From assembly GCF_003473485.1 (NCBI RefSeq), contig NC_053048.1, positions 29,694,755 to 29,758,754 on the forward strand: a DNA stretch of 64,000 nt. Reading direction: 5' to 3'. This DNA is from Medicago truncatula (lineage: Eukaryota > Streptophyta > Magnoliopsida > Fabales > Fabaceae). A program made the translations under genes and the position numbers. Shown here one piece after another: positions 33,843 through 46,635 of the stretch. Within the stretch, counting starts at the first letter, position 1. Each line of letters starts with the position of its first letter. The notes under the pieces were generated by a model. The model was not told the origin of the DNA. It was given only the letters and a program-made list of their open reading frames with translations, and ran no database searches.

Positions 33843-34990
33843 ATAAACAACAGTCTAACATTGATTTTGTAACATCGTAATGAACTTGGTACTTGTAGCA
33901 TATTAAAAGAGGAATAATCTACTTCTAGCATACAAATGAGTTCTCGTATCTTAGATTCCTCAAAAAAGTCTAACCTTGATTTTCTATCGCAAGTATTATT
34001 GTAGTTATGGGTTTAACATTGGATAATTTTGTATCCAAAAGTCTAAAATTTATTTAACTACGTGTTAACATACTTTTATTTTTTTTGGTGTTACTATTCT
34101 TAGGTTTCAAAATTTCAGTGTCTACTATTAAAAAAAAAAGTGCTAAAATTTCAGTCTACTTCTCAGGAGTTATTGTTCTCTAATTTTATGGCATTTTGTT
34201 TTGTTTTGGTTTGGTTTCAGTGGAGTATTTGATTTCTTTTAAGATGTTTCCTAAAAAACATTTATTTGGTAGTGAAAAGTGAAGAAAAAAACAAAATGAG
34301 GCGTTTATAAAATCATAACAAGAAACTAAAATGTTTATGATATATTATGTAAGGACCCTTTTTTCAAACTATGCCTAAGACCCTTAAAACGCTAGGAACG
34401 GCCCTGATTATACTCCTGTTAGTTTCTCTGTGATTCTTGATGCTTTTTTTAAATGAGATGCTTGCTGAAATTAATCATTTAAAGATTTGAAATATATTCT
34501 TTTTTGAAGGTTAAAGATTTGAAATATTATATTTTAGTGTTTACATGGAATGTATAAGGCCCTCATAAAAAAACAAACTGTGTCTCGTAGTGGAAAGGGT
34601 TTCCAGTCTCCACCCATCCAAGATTCCCTCCCACAAAGCAAAGCATACATATATAGCTCAAAAAATGTCACATAGTTATAACTTCCAGCCGTTCGATATA
34701 AATCAACGGGCAAGATCATTTAACTGCATGAAATTGTTTGTTTGATTTAGATCATCCAATCTCAAATCAATGGGTGGGATCAATTACTGCATGAAACTCT
34801 CTGAACTTGCGACTTCATAAAATCCGGGTCCGTAGCCTCTAACATATTCATAGATCAGTTCGCTGCCCAAGACCTTCCTATATATAAGTGCATCATTCAT
34901 ACTCATTCTACTCACTAAGAAAATTTTACTTCTATTTTCCTATAACATATTTAGGCTCTTGTTTCTCCAATCAATAGTAATTTCATTTCC
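33843..34990 (+). promoter_or_regulatory. CCD8 upstream region
   Basis: A TATA box (TATATATAAG) at 34879-34888 lies about 100 bp before the start codon. A TGTCTC auxin-response core is at 34581-34586, which may matter because CCD8 genes are known to be auxin-induced. A 35-bp direct repeat sits at 34700-34735 and 34764-34798 (shared word ACTGCATGAAA). The distal part, 33843-34500, is AT-rich with nothing recognised. Confidence 0.55.
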
Positions 34991-37900
34991 ATGGCTTTCA
35001 CAGCCTCACCAGCTCTAATAAGAAACCCCATTTCGAAGCAAAATGTGGTTGTTTGTGATATGCTTGATAACACTTGTAGGGACAAGTTTTCATTTCGAAA
35101 CAAGGGCATCTATAAAGGCCAACGTAATCTTCAAGATCATTTGACCGTCGCAAATGCTGTGAGTCCATCGTGTGTGATTGTTCCACCTCAACCACCGGAG
35201 AAACGTTCAGAGACCACCGGTGACCACCAACACCATGTTGCATGGACTAGTATCCATCAAGAGAGATGGGAAGGAGAACTGCTTGTTCAAGGACATATTC
35301 CACTCTGGCTGGTGAGTGGTTTTTTTTTCTTTCTTTCTTTCCCTAACAATAATAGTTTTAATCAAATAAAGCCAATTTTATATTTTTATTGCCGAAAACT
35401 ATAAATTAAAAAGAAAAAGAACATCGTTTATTTGGTTCCGTAATCTAACACTTCTTAAAAGAAAGAGGACCGTAATAATTGAACTCTAAACCACTGCTCC
35501 ATTAAAAAGATTTTATAATATCATATCATATAATGAATAAAATATTGTCAAAGCGTAAGTTTTAAATAAAGATACATGGATAATTTTATATTAAATCTAT
35601 CGCTGTAGCTTGTACCTGTTATTACTTATGTTACATCCAATAGTATTAGTCGAGTTTTACTTGATTGTTATATCGAAACAACAAAATTTAAAACGTAGAC
35701 AACGTGGGAAAGAACAGAAATATTCTTGTAACAAGAACTACAAAGCCTCCGTATATTATTAAAAATATGAAAAAGCTGCTGGTCCTACACGTAATATTGG
35801 TTTGTCCAGCAAAGTGTATGTAAATGGGAACCCACCAGAGTATATTACCGGAATCAAGAATTTAATAACAAGTTAATTAAATTAAGTAATCGATTATATA
35901 TTAGATAATATTAAGGGATCTAAGTTCTTGTATAACTAATTGATAGGAACAATGCATGATATATTTAAGTTCGGTTCGAACTTTGGACACCACTAAAAAA
36001 ATTAAGGGATCTATAAGCATCCATTGATTTGTACATGATACACAAATGTCATCATCTCGTTAGCTATAAACGGCACAGCAAGAAAAATCAATTATATATG
36101 AATAAAATACCCACCACTAATGTTTTTTAATTTGGTAGTAAATAACATGCTATATATCATCATAAAATATTCCTTCAAAAAAAAAATCATCATAAAATAT
36201 TAGTGGATATTTTTTTCATATATATGAGATGATTTATATCTTTTGATAGAGGATCTCTATTGGAGTGCTTGAGTACCTATTATGTACTAATATTAAAAAA
36301 TAATAAAAAAGTAATGTATCCATGTGAAACCCATTTAAGTGTGAGAGTCTCCATTGTGGATGCTCTAAAGAAAAGTTGATAATTTTACATGCAGAAAGGA
36401 ACGTACCTAAGGAATGGCCCGGGTATGTGGAACATAGGTGACTACAACTTCAGGCACCTCTTTGACGGGTACGCCACCTTGGTCGGGCTTCACTTTGAGG
36501 ACGGGCGGTTAATAGCCGGCCATCGGCAAGTTGAATCTCAAGCTTATCAAGCAGCAATGAAAAATCAGAAGATATGTTACCGTGAATTTTCTGAAGTGCC
36601 TAAGGCTGAAAATTTCTTAGCCTATGTAGGGGAGCTTGCAAGCCTTTTCTCTGGTTCCTCACTTACCGACAATGCAAACACAGGCGTGGTGAAGCTCGGC
36701 GATGGGAGGGTGGTTTGTCTGACGGAGACACAAAAAGGGTCGATAGTGATAGACCCTGACACATTGGAGACAATTGGAAAATTTGAGTACAGTGATTCTT
36801 TGGGGGGCCTTATTCACTCTGCACATCCCATTGTCACAGATAAGGAGTTTTTAACGCTAATCCCTGACCTTATAAAACCAGGGTACATGGTGGCGAGGAT
36901 GGAACCTGGCTCTAATGAGAGGAAGGTTATTGGACGGGTCGATTGTCGGGCCGGTACGTCACCCGGTTGGGTCCATTCCTTTCCTGTTACTCAACACTAT
37001 GTTATTGTGCCTGAAATGCCATTGAGGTATTGTGCTCAGAATTTGCTCAGGGCTGAACCAACTCCATTGTACAAATTTCAGTGGCATCCTGAGTCCAAAG
37101 CTTTTATGCATGTTATGTGCAAGACGAGTGGAAAGATTGTAAGTACATATACTTAAATCTCTGACATAGTATGATGTGTTGCATTTTTGTTTCACTGATT
37201 ATTTTTTTTATTTTAATTTTGGTATGTGATTCTGAAGGTGGCAAGTGTGAACGTGCCTTTGTTCGTTACTTTCCATTTCATAAATGCATATGAAGAGGAA
37301 GATGAAGATGGGAGGGTGACTGCTGTTATTGCAGACTGCTGTGAGCACAATTCAAACACTGACATTCTTGACAAGCTTAAATTACAAAACCTTCGCTCAT
37401 TTAATGGCAAAGATGTTCTACCAGATGCTAGGTACGTATTTTGACATCTTAATTATTTTACCTTAAATGAAATTAATCTAAAATCATTGTTTATTGAAAT
37501 AATAGGGTTGGTCGGTTCAGAATACCACTAGATGGAAGTCCATATGGAACATTAGAAGCAGAATTAGACCCAAATGAACATGGGAAAGGCATGGACATGT
37601 GCAGCATAAACCCTAATTATTTAGGGTTGAAGTACAGATATGCCTATGCTTGTGGAGCACAACGCCCTTGTAACTTCCCCAACACCCTCACCAAGGTTAC
37701 TTTCCTTTATGTGTCAATTCTTATAATTTCTGTCGAAAATAACCCAACATACATTTAGTTGAACGTGCTTTAACATGTATATGTAGATCGATCTTCAATC
37801 AGAAAGGGCTAAGAACTGGTACGAAGAAGGTGCTGTACCCTCAGAACCATTCTTTGTGCCTCGACCAGGAGCAACAGAGGAAGATGATGGTTAGAACTCT

Positions 37901-38120
37901 TATCAGTAATTAATTCATGTCTGTGCAAAATCAGCCTCTCCTTGTTCTAACTTATTTTTACTCTCATATGACAGGTGTGGTAATCTCCATAATCAGTGAG
38001 AAAAATGGAGAAGGATATGCATTGGTTTTAGATGGTTCCACTTTTGAAGAGATCGCTACAGCTAAGTTCCCTTATGGACTTCCATATGGGTTGCATGGAT
38101 GCTGGGTTCCGAAACAGTAA
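34991..38120 (+). CDS. CCD8: Carotenoid cleavage dioxygenase 8 (carlactone synthase)
   Basis: There are six exons: 34991-35311, 36395-37138, 37238-37431, 37506-37695, 37787-37889 and 37975-38120. All junctions are GT-AG and the product is 565 residues, the usual CCD8 length. The enzyme acts in plastids on a 9-cis-apocarotenal made by CCD7 and forms carlactone, the precursor of strigolactones that control shoot branching and root symbiosis. Four iron-binding histidines are visible: SAHP (251), WVHSF (301), FHFINAYE (368) and YGLHGCW (558). The ending PYGLPYGLHGCWVPK and the N-terminus are characteristic of RMS1/MAX4/DAD1 proteins. The first about 40 residues look like a transit peptide. No stop, frameshift or missing key residue is seen. 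Intron 1 is long (1083 bp). Confidence 0.95.
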
Positions 38121-38343
38121 AAGTGTGACTAAAGACTGCCAATATCATAGTAGAAAATCTGCTCAGAGAAAACAATGCAACTACTTTTTTAAAGAAGAAA
38201 ATGCAACTACTTGCGAGCGTCATATTGTACAATATATATTCTGCATCTATAAGTGCAAGCTCATAGCAATCCATAACGGAAGTACATGTATGATAAAGTA
38301 GCATTTATAGGAATTTCATATTTGTCGCATCATATTAAAATTA

Positions 38344-38543
38344 GGTTAATTATGTGTTTGGTCCCTATAAATATGTCAATTTTTTCGTTTTAGTCATTCT
38401 AAAATTTTCCTTCAATTTTTAGTCTCTATAAAATTTTCAATCACTACTTTTGGTCCCTATTTTTAAATAAATTTTTGTATTTTCTAATGAAATTGTACAA
38501 AAATATATAGAATATTATAGGGACCAAAAACATATTTAACCCG
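38344..38543. mobile_element. MITE just downstream of CCD8
   Basis: A 200-bp element. The left end is GGTTAATTATGTGTTTGGTCCC and the right end is its near inverted complement ending CATATTTAACCCG. The 8-bp sequence TAAAATTA flanks both sides (38336-38343 and 38544-38551). The terminal 'ggttaa..tgtttttggtccct' type is common in legume genomes. The TSD length suggests a Mutator- or hAT-related MITE. Confidence 0.75.
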
Positions 38544-38973
38544 TAAAATTATTAGTGAAAAATACACGCATGTACATATAAAATTAGTGATTATACGGAT
38601 TCCCTAGCTTTCTTGGTCGTATATACTTAAACGCATAGAAAGTCATATATATATATTTTTTTTAAGGAAGAAAGTCGCATATATTGACTTGCATAGGCAG
38701 TAACCCCATTATAACAATTAAAAACCAAGCCAAATTAGAGGTGGCTATATAAACATAAGAGTATTACTTTTTTCATTCTATGGTATTTTAGCGTGTTCTA
38801 TTTTTTTTTCTTTCAAAAATACCATTGGAATAATTCGGATTATATAATTCGAACACGTCCGTACACAGAATTGAAACAGAAAAGCTCATATTTGCATGTC
38901 ATTGTGTTTTTTATCATTGTTTTTCAATAAATCATTACATATGTATGTATAAAAGACAATTAACCAAAACATG

Positions 38974-38974
<1 letters not shown>

Positions 38975-39049
<75 letters not shown>
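38975..39049. repeat. (AT)n microsatellite
   Basis: About 75 bp of uninterrupted AT dinucleotide repeat. The surrounding 38544-39119 region holds no gene that I can support. Confidence 0.95.
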
Positions 39050-39051
<2 letters not shown>

Positions 39052-39262
39052 AAAAAAGAGTTGAATTTATATCATTACTCATTTCACCTAATGCTATACA
39101 TTTAAACTAAACTCATGATATATATCTAATCTATGGTGCCGAAAGATCAATGGGATATCATCCACTTCAACCTTCACCTCAGGACCAGGACCAACCCTCT
39201 CATCGGGATAAAGATTTTCAATAATGTACAATTTTTCATCATCTTCTATCACCTCTTGACCC

Positions 39263-39765
39263 TGATGGGATAAAACCGCAAGTGCACGATTCTAACGAAG
39301 TAGTAAAAAGAGAGTATCGTTCCGACAGGGAGTTGTTTAATTCAATTAACTTTAGTTGATGATTAGAGAGAGTTCCATTTGCAAAGTTGGGGTTTTTTAA
39401 CGGATGAAAATAAAAACAAAAGAGAGCCTTGAGATTATTGGTTCGTCATGGCGACAAATTTTTCATAAACCAAACCATTAAACCTAAAACCTCATGTTAG
39501 ACCTAATTTCTAAGGACAAGTTTCTCTTTAGCCTATCACATCTACTTTCAGTCTCAGTGAGTGTGTTCCTCTAGCAACCACACCTATTTTCATGGTTGAT
39601 TGCTATTAGAATCCTTGAAGTTCGAAATTTATATGTCCCAAGGTTTGCTAGACTATTTTCATGTTTTGCAATCCTTGTCTAAATTCACTTGTTCGAATAT
39701 CAAAACTCCAATTATGAATTGATATTTGAGATGATGGATTAACAATCATCAAACCCTCCACTTTC
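39263..39765. repeat. Truncated LTR copy related to 40191-41414
   Basis: It begins TGATGGGATAAAACCGCAAG like 40191 and follows it to CCCTCCACTTTC, where it stops at about 39765 and joins Ty3 coding sequence. Only the first part (about 500 bp) is present. Confidence 0.75.
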
Positions 39766-40180
39766 GCAGGGTTTATAGTCCTCTTGAAGTAGTATCCTAT
39801 GTGTACACAATGAGGGGTTTATTCCTTTAATATCGTCGATGGTATACCCTATAACTTTAGCATATTTCTTGAGGACATAAAGTAATTTTTCAGTTTCAAC
39901 ATCATTTAAGCTTGCATTTACAATAACAGGGTAAGTTGAATTAGGACCCAAGAATTCATACCTTAGATTCGGTTGGAGCGGTTTAAGCTCCACTTTTGGT
40001 GCTTCTTTGGGTGGAGGAGCTGGTTCCTCTTCTACTAACTCTTCCACACCCAAGCCTTCCATGGAAGGATTTTCATCCAATAGCTCTTTGTAAGCTTGGG
40101 CATCTCCTTCTAGCTTTGTTCCTGCACTGTTTAACAAACATATCTCCAGACCATCATGTATAGTTGATGCTAAAGAGCAT
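39766..40180 (-). pseudogene. Ty3 polyprotein shard (linker and start of RT)
   Basis: The open stretch contains LEICLLNSAG, then an acidic and proline-rich linker, then LRYEFLGPNSTYPVI and VIGYTIDDIKGINPS. This is the conserved lead-in to plant Ty3 reverse transcriptase. It ends abruptly after DYKPC at the truncated LTR copy, so the catalytic RT core is absent from the window. Confidence 0.75.
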
Positions 40181-40190
40181 TCTTTCATAC

Positions 40191-41414
40191 TGATGGGATA
40201 AAACCGCAAGTGTATGATTCTATCGAAGTAGTAAAATAAGAGTATCGTTCCGACAGGGAGTTGTTTAATTCAATTAACTTTTGTTGGTGATTAGAAGAGA
40301 ATCAAGATGTAAAGTTGGGGTTTACAAACGGTTGAAAAGATAATATAATAAAAGGAGCCTTGGGATCATTGATTCATCTAACTGACAAGTCCTTCACAAA
40401 CCTAATTATTAAACTTATAACCTTATGTTAGACCTAACTTCTAAAGACAGTTTCTCTTTTGTTCCTCTAGCAACCAAGCCTATTTCGCTGACTTGATTAC
40501 TATTAGATTTTGGTTCTAAGTTACAACCAAGCCTATTTCGCTGACTTGATCACAATTAGAATCCTTGAAGTTCGAAACTATATTTCTCAAAGATTGTAAA
40601 GACTATTTCGCTGCCTTTACAATCTTTGTCTAAATTCACTTGTTCGAATATCAAAACTCCATTTTCGTTTTATGAATTGATATTTGAGATGATGGATTAA
40701 CAATCATCAAACCCTCCACTTTCATATCCACAGTTTGATAATGGTTAATTCATGTTAAAGCGGTGAATTTAGATTAGAGATTAGGGTTACATAAGATTAA
40801 GGTTTAAAGATTGGTTTGATTAGGATTATGTTATTTAGACTTATCCAACAATCCCAAGACAAGAAGAAGTCTACTCACTCATGTTCATCGTAGACATGGA
40901 GAAGAAGAGAGAAATCATAAAAGTAAATAACAAGAAAGAAAAGGAAAAGAAAAGAACTTTTATTAGAAAGACAATTGTCACTTATTGAATTCCAAAGAAA
41001 AGATGAATATTTGTGATGACTAGCTACTCTATTTATAGTTTACATTCGACTTAGAATCTAAGCAATTACATCACTAGAATGTTCCACAAGCAAAGGGCTT
41101 TATGGTAAAACTAAATAGAGTAGCTTAAAATCTAAGCAAAAGCAGTTATGGGAGGTGGCACGGCCGTGCCAAGCTTCTGACTTGAGATGATGTATTTTTG
41201 TCTTCGAATCTTCGTATTTTTGCACCGAATCAGCTCCAAAACCCCTTTCTTTTGCTCCAAGACCCAATCCATCAAATATTCATTCGTGAAATATAATAAT
41301 ATACAATTGAAGTAAAATAGCTCAAAAAGGAAATAATATTAAAATAAAATAAACTTAAATCTAATTAAAACGAAACTAAATATTAAGCTAAAACAGATAA
41401 TTATTGACTCATCA
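40191..41414. mobile_element. Solo LTR nested in the Ty3 element
   Basis: It starts TGATGGGATAAAACC and ends TTGACTCATCA. The flanks are CATAC and CACAC (4 of 5 identical), consistent with an aged 5-bp duplication. It sits between the protease and RT shards of the Ty3 element. A 14-bp perfect palindrome GGCACGGCCGTGCC lies at 41157-41170, and a TATA-like CTATTTATAG at about 41029. There is no internal domain. Confidence 0.7.
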
Positions 41415-41807
41415 CACACAACAGTCAATTATATCTATCATGCAGCAAGAGTCCTTTATGGAAGGACTTTTCATTAGTTTAGCAAGTTCAAATTCAACAG
41501 TTTCCTTACCAACATTAAATGCCAACTTACCATGCTTAACATCAATTATGGCTCCTGCAGTAGCAAGGAAGGGTCTTCCCAAAAGAATTAGTACTTGGTT
41601 GTCTTCCTCCATTTCCATCACAACAAAATCGGCGGGGATGTATACCTCTCCTACCTTGACCGGGACATCCTCTATAATTTCAGTTGGGTACTTAAAGGAA
41701 CGGTCTGCTAATTGTAAGGTCATCCTTGTTGACTTAAGTTCCCCTATTCCCAACCTTTCATAAAGAGATAACGACATCAAACTGACACTAGCCCCTAAGT
41801 CACACAT
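41412..41807 (-). pseudogene. Ty3 aspartic protease shard
   Basis: The open frame carries CDLGASVSLMSLSLYERLG, where the plant Ty3 protease normally has the D-[LST]-G-[AS]-S active site, and then LILGRPF-like text (LILLGRPFLATAG). The frame ends at the nested LTR. It is only a fragment; an upstream stop separates it from gag. Confidence 0.8.
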
Positions 41808-41937
41808 TGCCTTTTTTACTATTTCGGACCCTATGACACAAGTTATGGAAAAGCTTCATGGGTCTTTAAGCTTAGGTGACAATTTATTTTGGATGATGGC
41901 ACTACACTCTTCTTTAAGGTTAACTGTCTAACACTTC

Positions 41938-42396
41938 TCAATTTTCATTTTTTTTAGAAAGAATTTCTTTTAAAAATTTAGCATAGGTAGGCATTTCAGT
42001 TAGAACTTCGGTGAAGGGCACATCAATGTAGATTTTATTCACCATTTTGATAAACTTCTTAAATTGCTCAACTAGCTTAGACTTAGCAAACCTTTGTGGG
42101 AAAGGAATCTTTGGTTTAAAAGGGGGCGGCGAAGTTTCCTTACCTTGTGGTTTTTCGCTTTCTACCCTAGTTTCCCCAACTTGTGGTTCGCAAATCTCTT
42201 TCTCAATCTCCTTAGGTTTAGCCTTTCCTACGGGGTCCTCTAGTTGCCTACCATTCCTAAGTGTAACGACATTCATTTTGTTAATTTTAGGTTGGCTAAC
42301 TTTTTGGGCAACTTGGGAGAGTTGTGTCTCTAAAATTTTGTTGTGAGAGGAGATGGAATCTACCTTAGATGTAAGAGTGGCAAGAGAGTCGTTCAA
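41938..42396 (-). pseudogene. Ty3 gag C-terminal shard
   Basis: The frame contains VVTLRNGRQLEDP, PPPFKPKIPFPQR and PTYAKFLKEIL, the stretch typical of the end of gag in plant Ty3 (Athila-like) polyproteins. Further gag-like text continues to about 42790 with stops. Confidence 0.78.
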
Positions 42397-42774
42397 AAGT
42401 CTAGTTTGATCCTTAAGCTCTTGGAGCTGTTCGGATTGATCAAAAATAATAATTTTCCATTAAAAGTTCAAGGTTAAACTTTTGCATGACTCTTTGGTTG
42501 TTTGCATGACCGGGTAGTGTTGTTTCTTGACCAAAGGAATTTTTTTGAAAATTTTGGTTAAAACTTATCCCTTGTTTATTTTGAATAAAATTTAATTGCT
42601 CAACAATACCTAGCATTCATGTTATCAAATCTTTGAGATAGTGCGTCCACCTTGGTAGATAGATGGTCAAGGGAAGAGATTTCGTTTATACCTGCCTCTT
42701 TTTTAGAGGGTGAAGAATTGACGACGGCTTTCTCATCGGTCCATTGGCCCCAAAGCCAGCTAAAAGTGAAGCTT

Positions 42775-43629
42775 GTTTTGCCATTTTCGCCAGAATTTCG
42801 CTGATAGGGAAATGGCTCTGTGATGGCTATCAGAAAATTTGGCTAATAGCCAAATAATTTCGCTAATAGCAAATTTCTTCGTACCAGAAGTGCAGAAAAT
42901 ACAGTTTTTGATTTTTCACCTCAATTTCCAAGAACCTAAGGCACCAGGATCATCCAGTATACATAAAACTTAAGGAAAATGAAATGCGTGGCCATATCAA
43001 CATGTTTCAAGCATCAATTGACATAAAATGGGCACTAGAGGGAACATACATACACTATTTTTCATCAAATAAACTCACATAACACAACCATTCATGGGAG
43101 GGAGAAGTTCTATCTAGAGAACTCACCTAGAGATTCAGCAACATGCATAGCTCAAGCTTGAATTCCTATCTTCTTCCAATTCAAACCCTAACTCTTGCTC
43201 TCTTGCTAAGATCATCCAACTTTGATTGAGCTTGAGTTAAGACCAAAATGACGAAGTCATCATGCTTGAATCATCTCTAAACCATGATCACCCAAGAGTG
43301 TTGAACTCAAAAGGATTGAATAATAATGGAAGGGTGGAATTCGATCTTCTAGAGAGAGGGAGGAGAAAATTCTGCCCTTAAGAGTTTCTAGTGAGAGAAA
43401 CAACATGAAAAATGAATGTTTCTTGCTCCAACATACTTATATACTCCTTGCTTGCAATTACTAAAATATCCTTTGCCTTAAACGTGTTTATCCTGTCGCT
43501 GATAATTAAATCCATGCTTAACCAAATTTACCTGATAAAACATTCTCCGTCATACTTGATTTCCGTGAATATTTGTCCTCTCACACGTTTGACTAGAAAT
43601 ATTCCAATACTAACGAGTGGGATATTACA
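42775..43629 (-). repeat. LTR-like sequence ending TGTAATATCCC
   Basis: On the minus strand it begins TGTAATATCCCACTCG at 43629, a start seen in many plant Ty3 LTRs. It ends around ...GGCAAAACA next to gag text of the Ty3 element. Repeated GCTAATAGC / TTTCGCTGATA words lie at 42785-42880. I could not confirm a target duplication. Confidence 0.4.
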
Positions 43630-46039
43630 AACTTAATGTTTCAACATCGTGCTAACTAACACAAATTACATAAAAGTAAAAGACAAGAAAATAAAATGCA
43701 CAATAGAATTGTTAATCCAGTTCGGTGACAAACACACCTACTTTGGAGGCTACCAAGCTAATAGGAAGGAAATCCATTAGTGTAGTCCTTATTCTATGTC
43801 TTGACCAAACTCCTTGCTTACAACTCTAGACCTAGGACCTACCCGTCTTGACTTCAACCTAGGAACTCCTAGATCTGAGATCCCATCTCACTTCCATCAA
43901 TCAACCACAACCCCTATGATTATTAGATTACAACTCAATTTGGTGAAGTTACCTTCAAAAACAAACTAACTCCGTGCTTCACAGCTTTAGAGTAACAACA
44001 ACTTACAACTCAATAAAACAGTCCTAGGTTTGCATCAACATGATACAAGAAAGGCTCACAATTAACAAACTAAAACTCAGTCCTTATCAATATCAAAACG
44101 ATACAAGAAAAGGCTCACAAATAACAAAGACTCAAAACCCTAAAAACTTTATTCTCTTGAATGACGTACTTGAATAATTAATTAGGTATTCTAGTCTTGT
44201 ATATATACTAAAGCAGCACGAGCTTGATAAGCTTGATAGGCTTTAGAACATTGTAGATCATTTAGCTGATCCACGTAACAAAATAGTAACAAATATAACA
44301 ACTTTGGGAACTGCCAAACGCAACACCAAGGAATCCTAAAATATTATCTATACTTTATGAACAAATCACCCAGAAGATTCTTGACAAAAAATCGTTACTT
44401 GGTGAACAAGAGATAAGACGTGGTTTCCTTAATAAGATAAAGCGCGTGAAAACAAAGCCACAAGCACAGGACACACTGAACCGTGCCAAGATGTTGAAAC
44501 ATCATTTCCAACATCGTATAAGTTGCCCGGATGTTGGAACAACATATGCAACATCAAACTAGAGTATTTGTTTTAGCAATAATGAAGCCAATATACCAAA
44601 TACCCAACAAGTCTTAGTAATGTAACCTTCTAAGTACTTACTACTAGGGTCAACTCTCTTTCGGTAACTTTCGCTAGTTAATAATCACTTACTTCCTAGA
44701 CAAATAGTTACTAGTATAATGCTATAAATATCAAGATATAAGCAACAATATAGTATTAACAATGTTAGTCCCTATCACAACCTAAGTACCTAATCTAGGG
44801 TTACGCTCCTTTGAAATAAATTACTAAATCAGGAACTTAATAGCAAACAAAAAATAAATAAAATAAACGACATTGTATTAAATAAATATCCAACAAAAAT
44901 AAACTGAGGTTCATCTTAGAACTCTAACCTAAAAAGATTTAGTTACACATGGTAACTAAAAACAAATTACTAAAGATAAAAACATACACTAGAGAATCAA
45001 GGAGAAGATAGAAACTCTCCTGAAGCTCCAAAGTTGCTTTCCTCTTGAACTGCCACAATTTTGAACGAGAAATTCTGCATGAGGAAGGCCGGTATTTGTA
45101 GTGAGATTTTCTACCAGGTTTTGGGCTAAAAGTGCGGACTTTACCCAAAATAAAAGCAGGAAAAGACGCTTGTGCCCCACATTTTCAGATGCACGGGGAA
45201 CATGCTCATCATGTCGAGCACATGAGAGAGGAAAAACCATGCCCTAGGTGCATGGCATGACATTCCTATGTGCTAGGCGCATGGGGTCATTTCATGGGCC
45301 CAAATTCTCCGATTTTCCACCATTGTAAGTCTTCAAATAACTTGCCTCGGAACTAGGGAACATAATTCCTCCCTATTGTAAGTCTTCTGAGGCCTCTTGA
45401 ATCTTCATTATTTTTCTTCCCGAATCTTCATAATTCATCAGATGTTCTTGATTTTTCGATTTGCATGATTTCTTCATGCAAACTAGAATCTTCAAACCCC
45501 TCTAATCTTTCTTTTCAAATTAGTTTAACTTAAAGGGTGACAAAGTAATTTAGTTTTTTAAGAAACTCAATTAATTATTATTATTACTAGTTACAAACCC
45601 GTGCTTCGCACGAATTGAATTACCTTTTTTCGAAAATTATTAGCTAAGCATATTCTTCAAAAATATGTAGTATTGTATTTAAAACTAATGTCAATATAAT
45701 CTCTTACCAGAAATTCTGAGTTGAAGTATATAACTTGACGTCAATTACCAGCGATACTATTATGTTTATACACATCAACTTAGTTGTAAATAGAATACTA
45801 CTAATATAGCAGTAACATTATAATAACATACCAAATTTAAGATGTGTCCACCATGATGGTTAATTTAGAGTACAAAATATGGTTGGAAACTAAACCAAAA
45901 TATTCAGATTTTGTGATCAAAACACAAGCTCTACAACATAGATTTTAAAGTACTCATGCATTACGGATTATAAAATTACATTTCCAAAACTACCTGATCA
46001 TTTTCAATTCCAAAACTAACCACTCCCTCCTGTTGTTTG
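43630..46039. other. Transposon-derived sequence, unclassified
   Basis: Phrases such as CCAGTTCGGTGACAAACACACC and repeated 'caacatc' words (44490-44560) are typical of plant LTR-retrotransposon ends. No domain is readable. At 45597-45613 the short hairpin CGTGCTTCGCACG occurs in a context (ACAAACCCGTGC) often seen at ends of plant DNA elements. No gene is supported. Confidence 0.35.
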
Positions 46040-46049
46040 TTTACTGGAT

Positions 46050-46180
46050 GCGAACATGCTTGACATACATTTTGGTCGGTGAATCCTCCAAATCAAAGAT
46101 CAATAAGTCATTCTCCTGTAAGTCGCGGCAAACCATTCACCACCCAAATTTTTCTCAGCATTCCTCCTGTCAGTAGTCCT
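46050..46180 (-). pseudogene. Degenerate B3-domain exon (third copy)
   Basis: The minus strand gives GGEWF-like and DLLIFDLED ... MYVKHVR pieces in two different frames, paralleling the end of the B3 exon at 47268-47516. It is strongly decayed and only the C-terminal part of the domain is present. Confidence 0.5.
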
Positions 46181-46635
46181 AAAAGTTGTACTAAAAAAGA
46201 TAGAATATATTCAGTAATCTAATTTATTTCAAGCTAACTTTATATAAAATATCACGGGTTTAATAACGTATTCGATAAAAAAATTATTCGAAAGAAAAGA
46301 TGTTAAAATGACGGAACATTGTGATTCATCATAAAATATGTATGGGCTGATTAAGAGATCATATAATCAGTTTATGAGATTAGGAATTGACATAATATTT
46401 AGGATGAAAACAATTGGAACCAAAAAGGAATCAATGATATGTGAATTATGATTACATATTATCCAAAATTATAAAAAAGAGTGTTCTTGTTGTAGAGTTA
46501 CCAAAAAAGGATTGATACCCATATTTACATCACATGAAATCAAGTAAAGAAGTAGCATCGGTGAGTGAAGATAATCTTGTCTAGGATTAGAGTTAAGGTG
46601 ATCTGTTGAAAGTGCGGATCATGAACACCAAATCT

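Larger units (their letters stand above)
39120..42790 (-). mobile_element. Decayed Ty3-type retrotransposon, split by LTR copies
   Basis: Minus-strand coding pieces in order: gag end (42790-41938), protease (41807-41412), start of the RT region (40180-39766) and a further acidic shard (39262-39120). Two related LTR copies interrupt it (40191-41414 and 39263-39765). The protease and the KYAKVIGYTIDDIKGI-type text before RT are typical of plant Ty3 elements in the Athila/Tat branch; assignment to a branch is tentative. Frameshifts and stops are present and no complete polyprotein remains. Confidence 0.75.
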
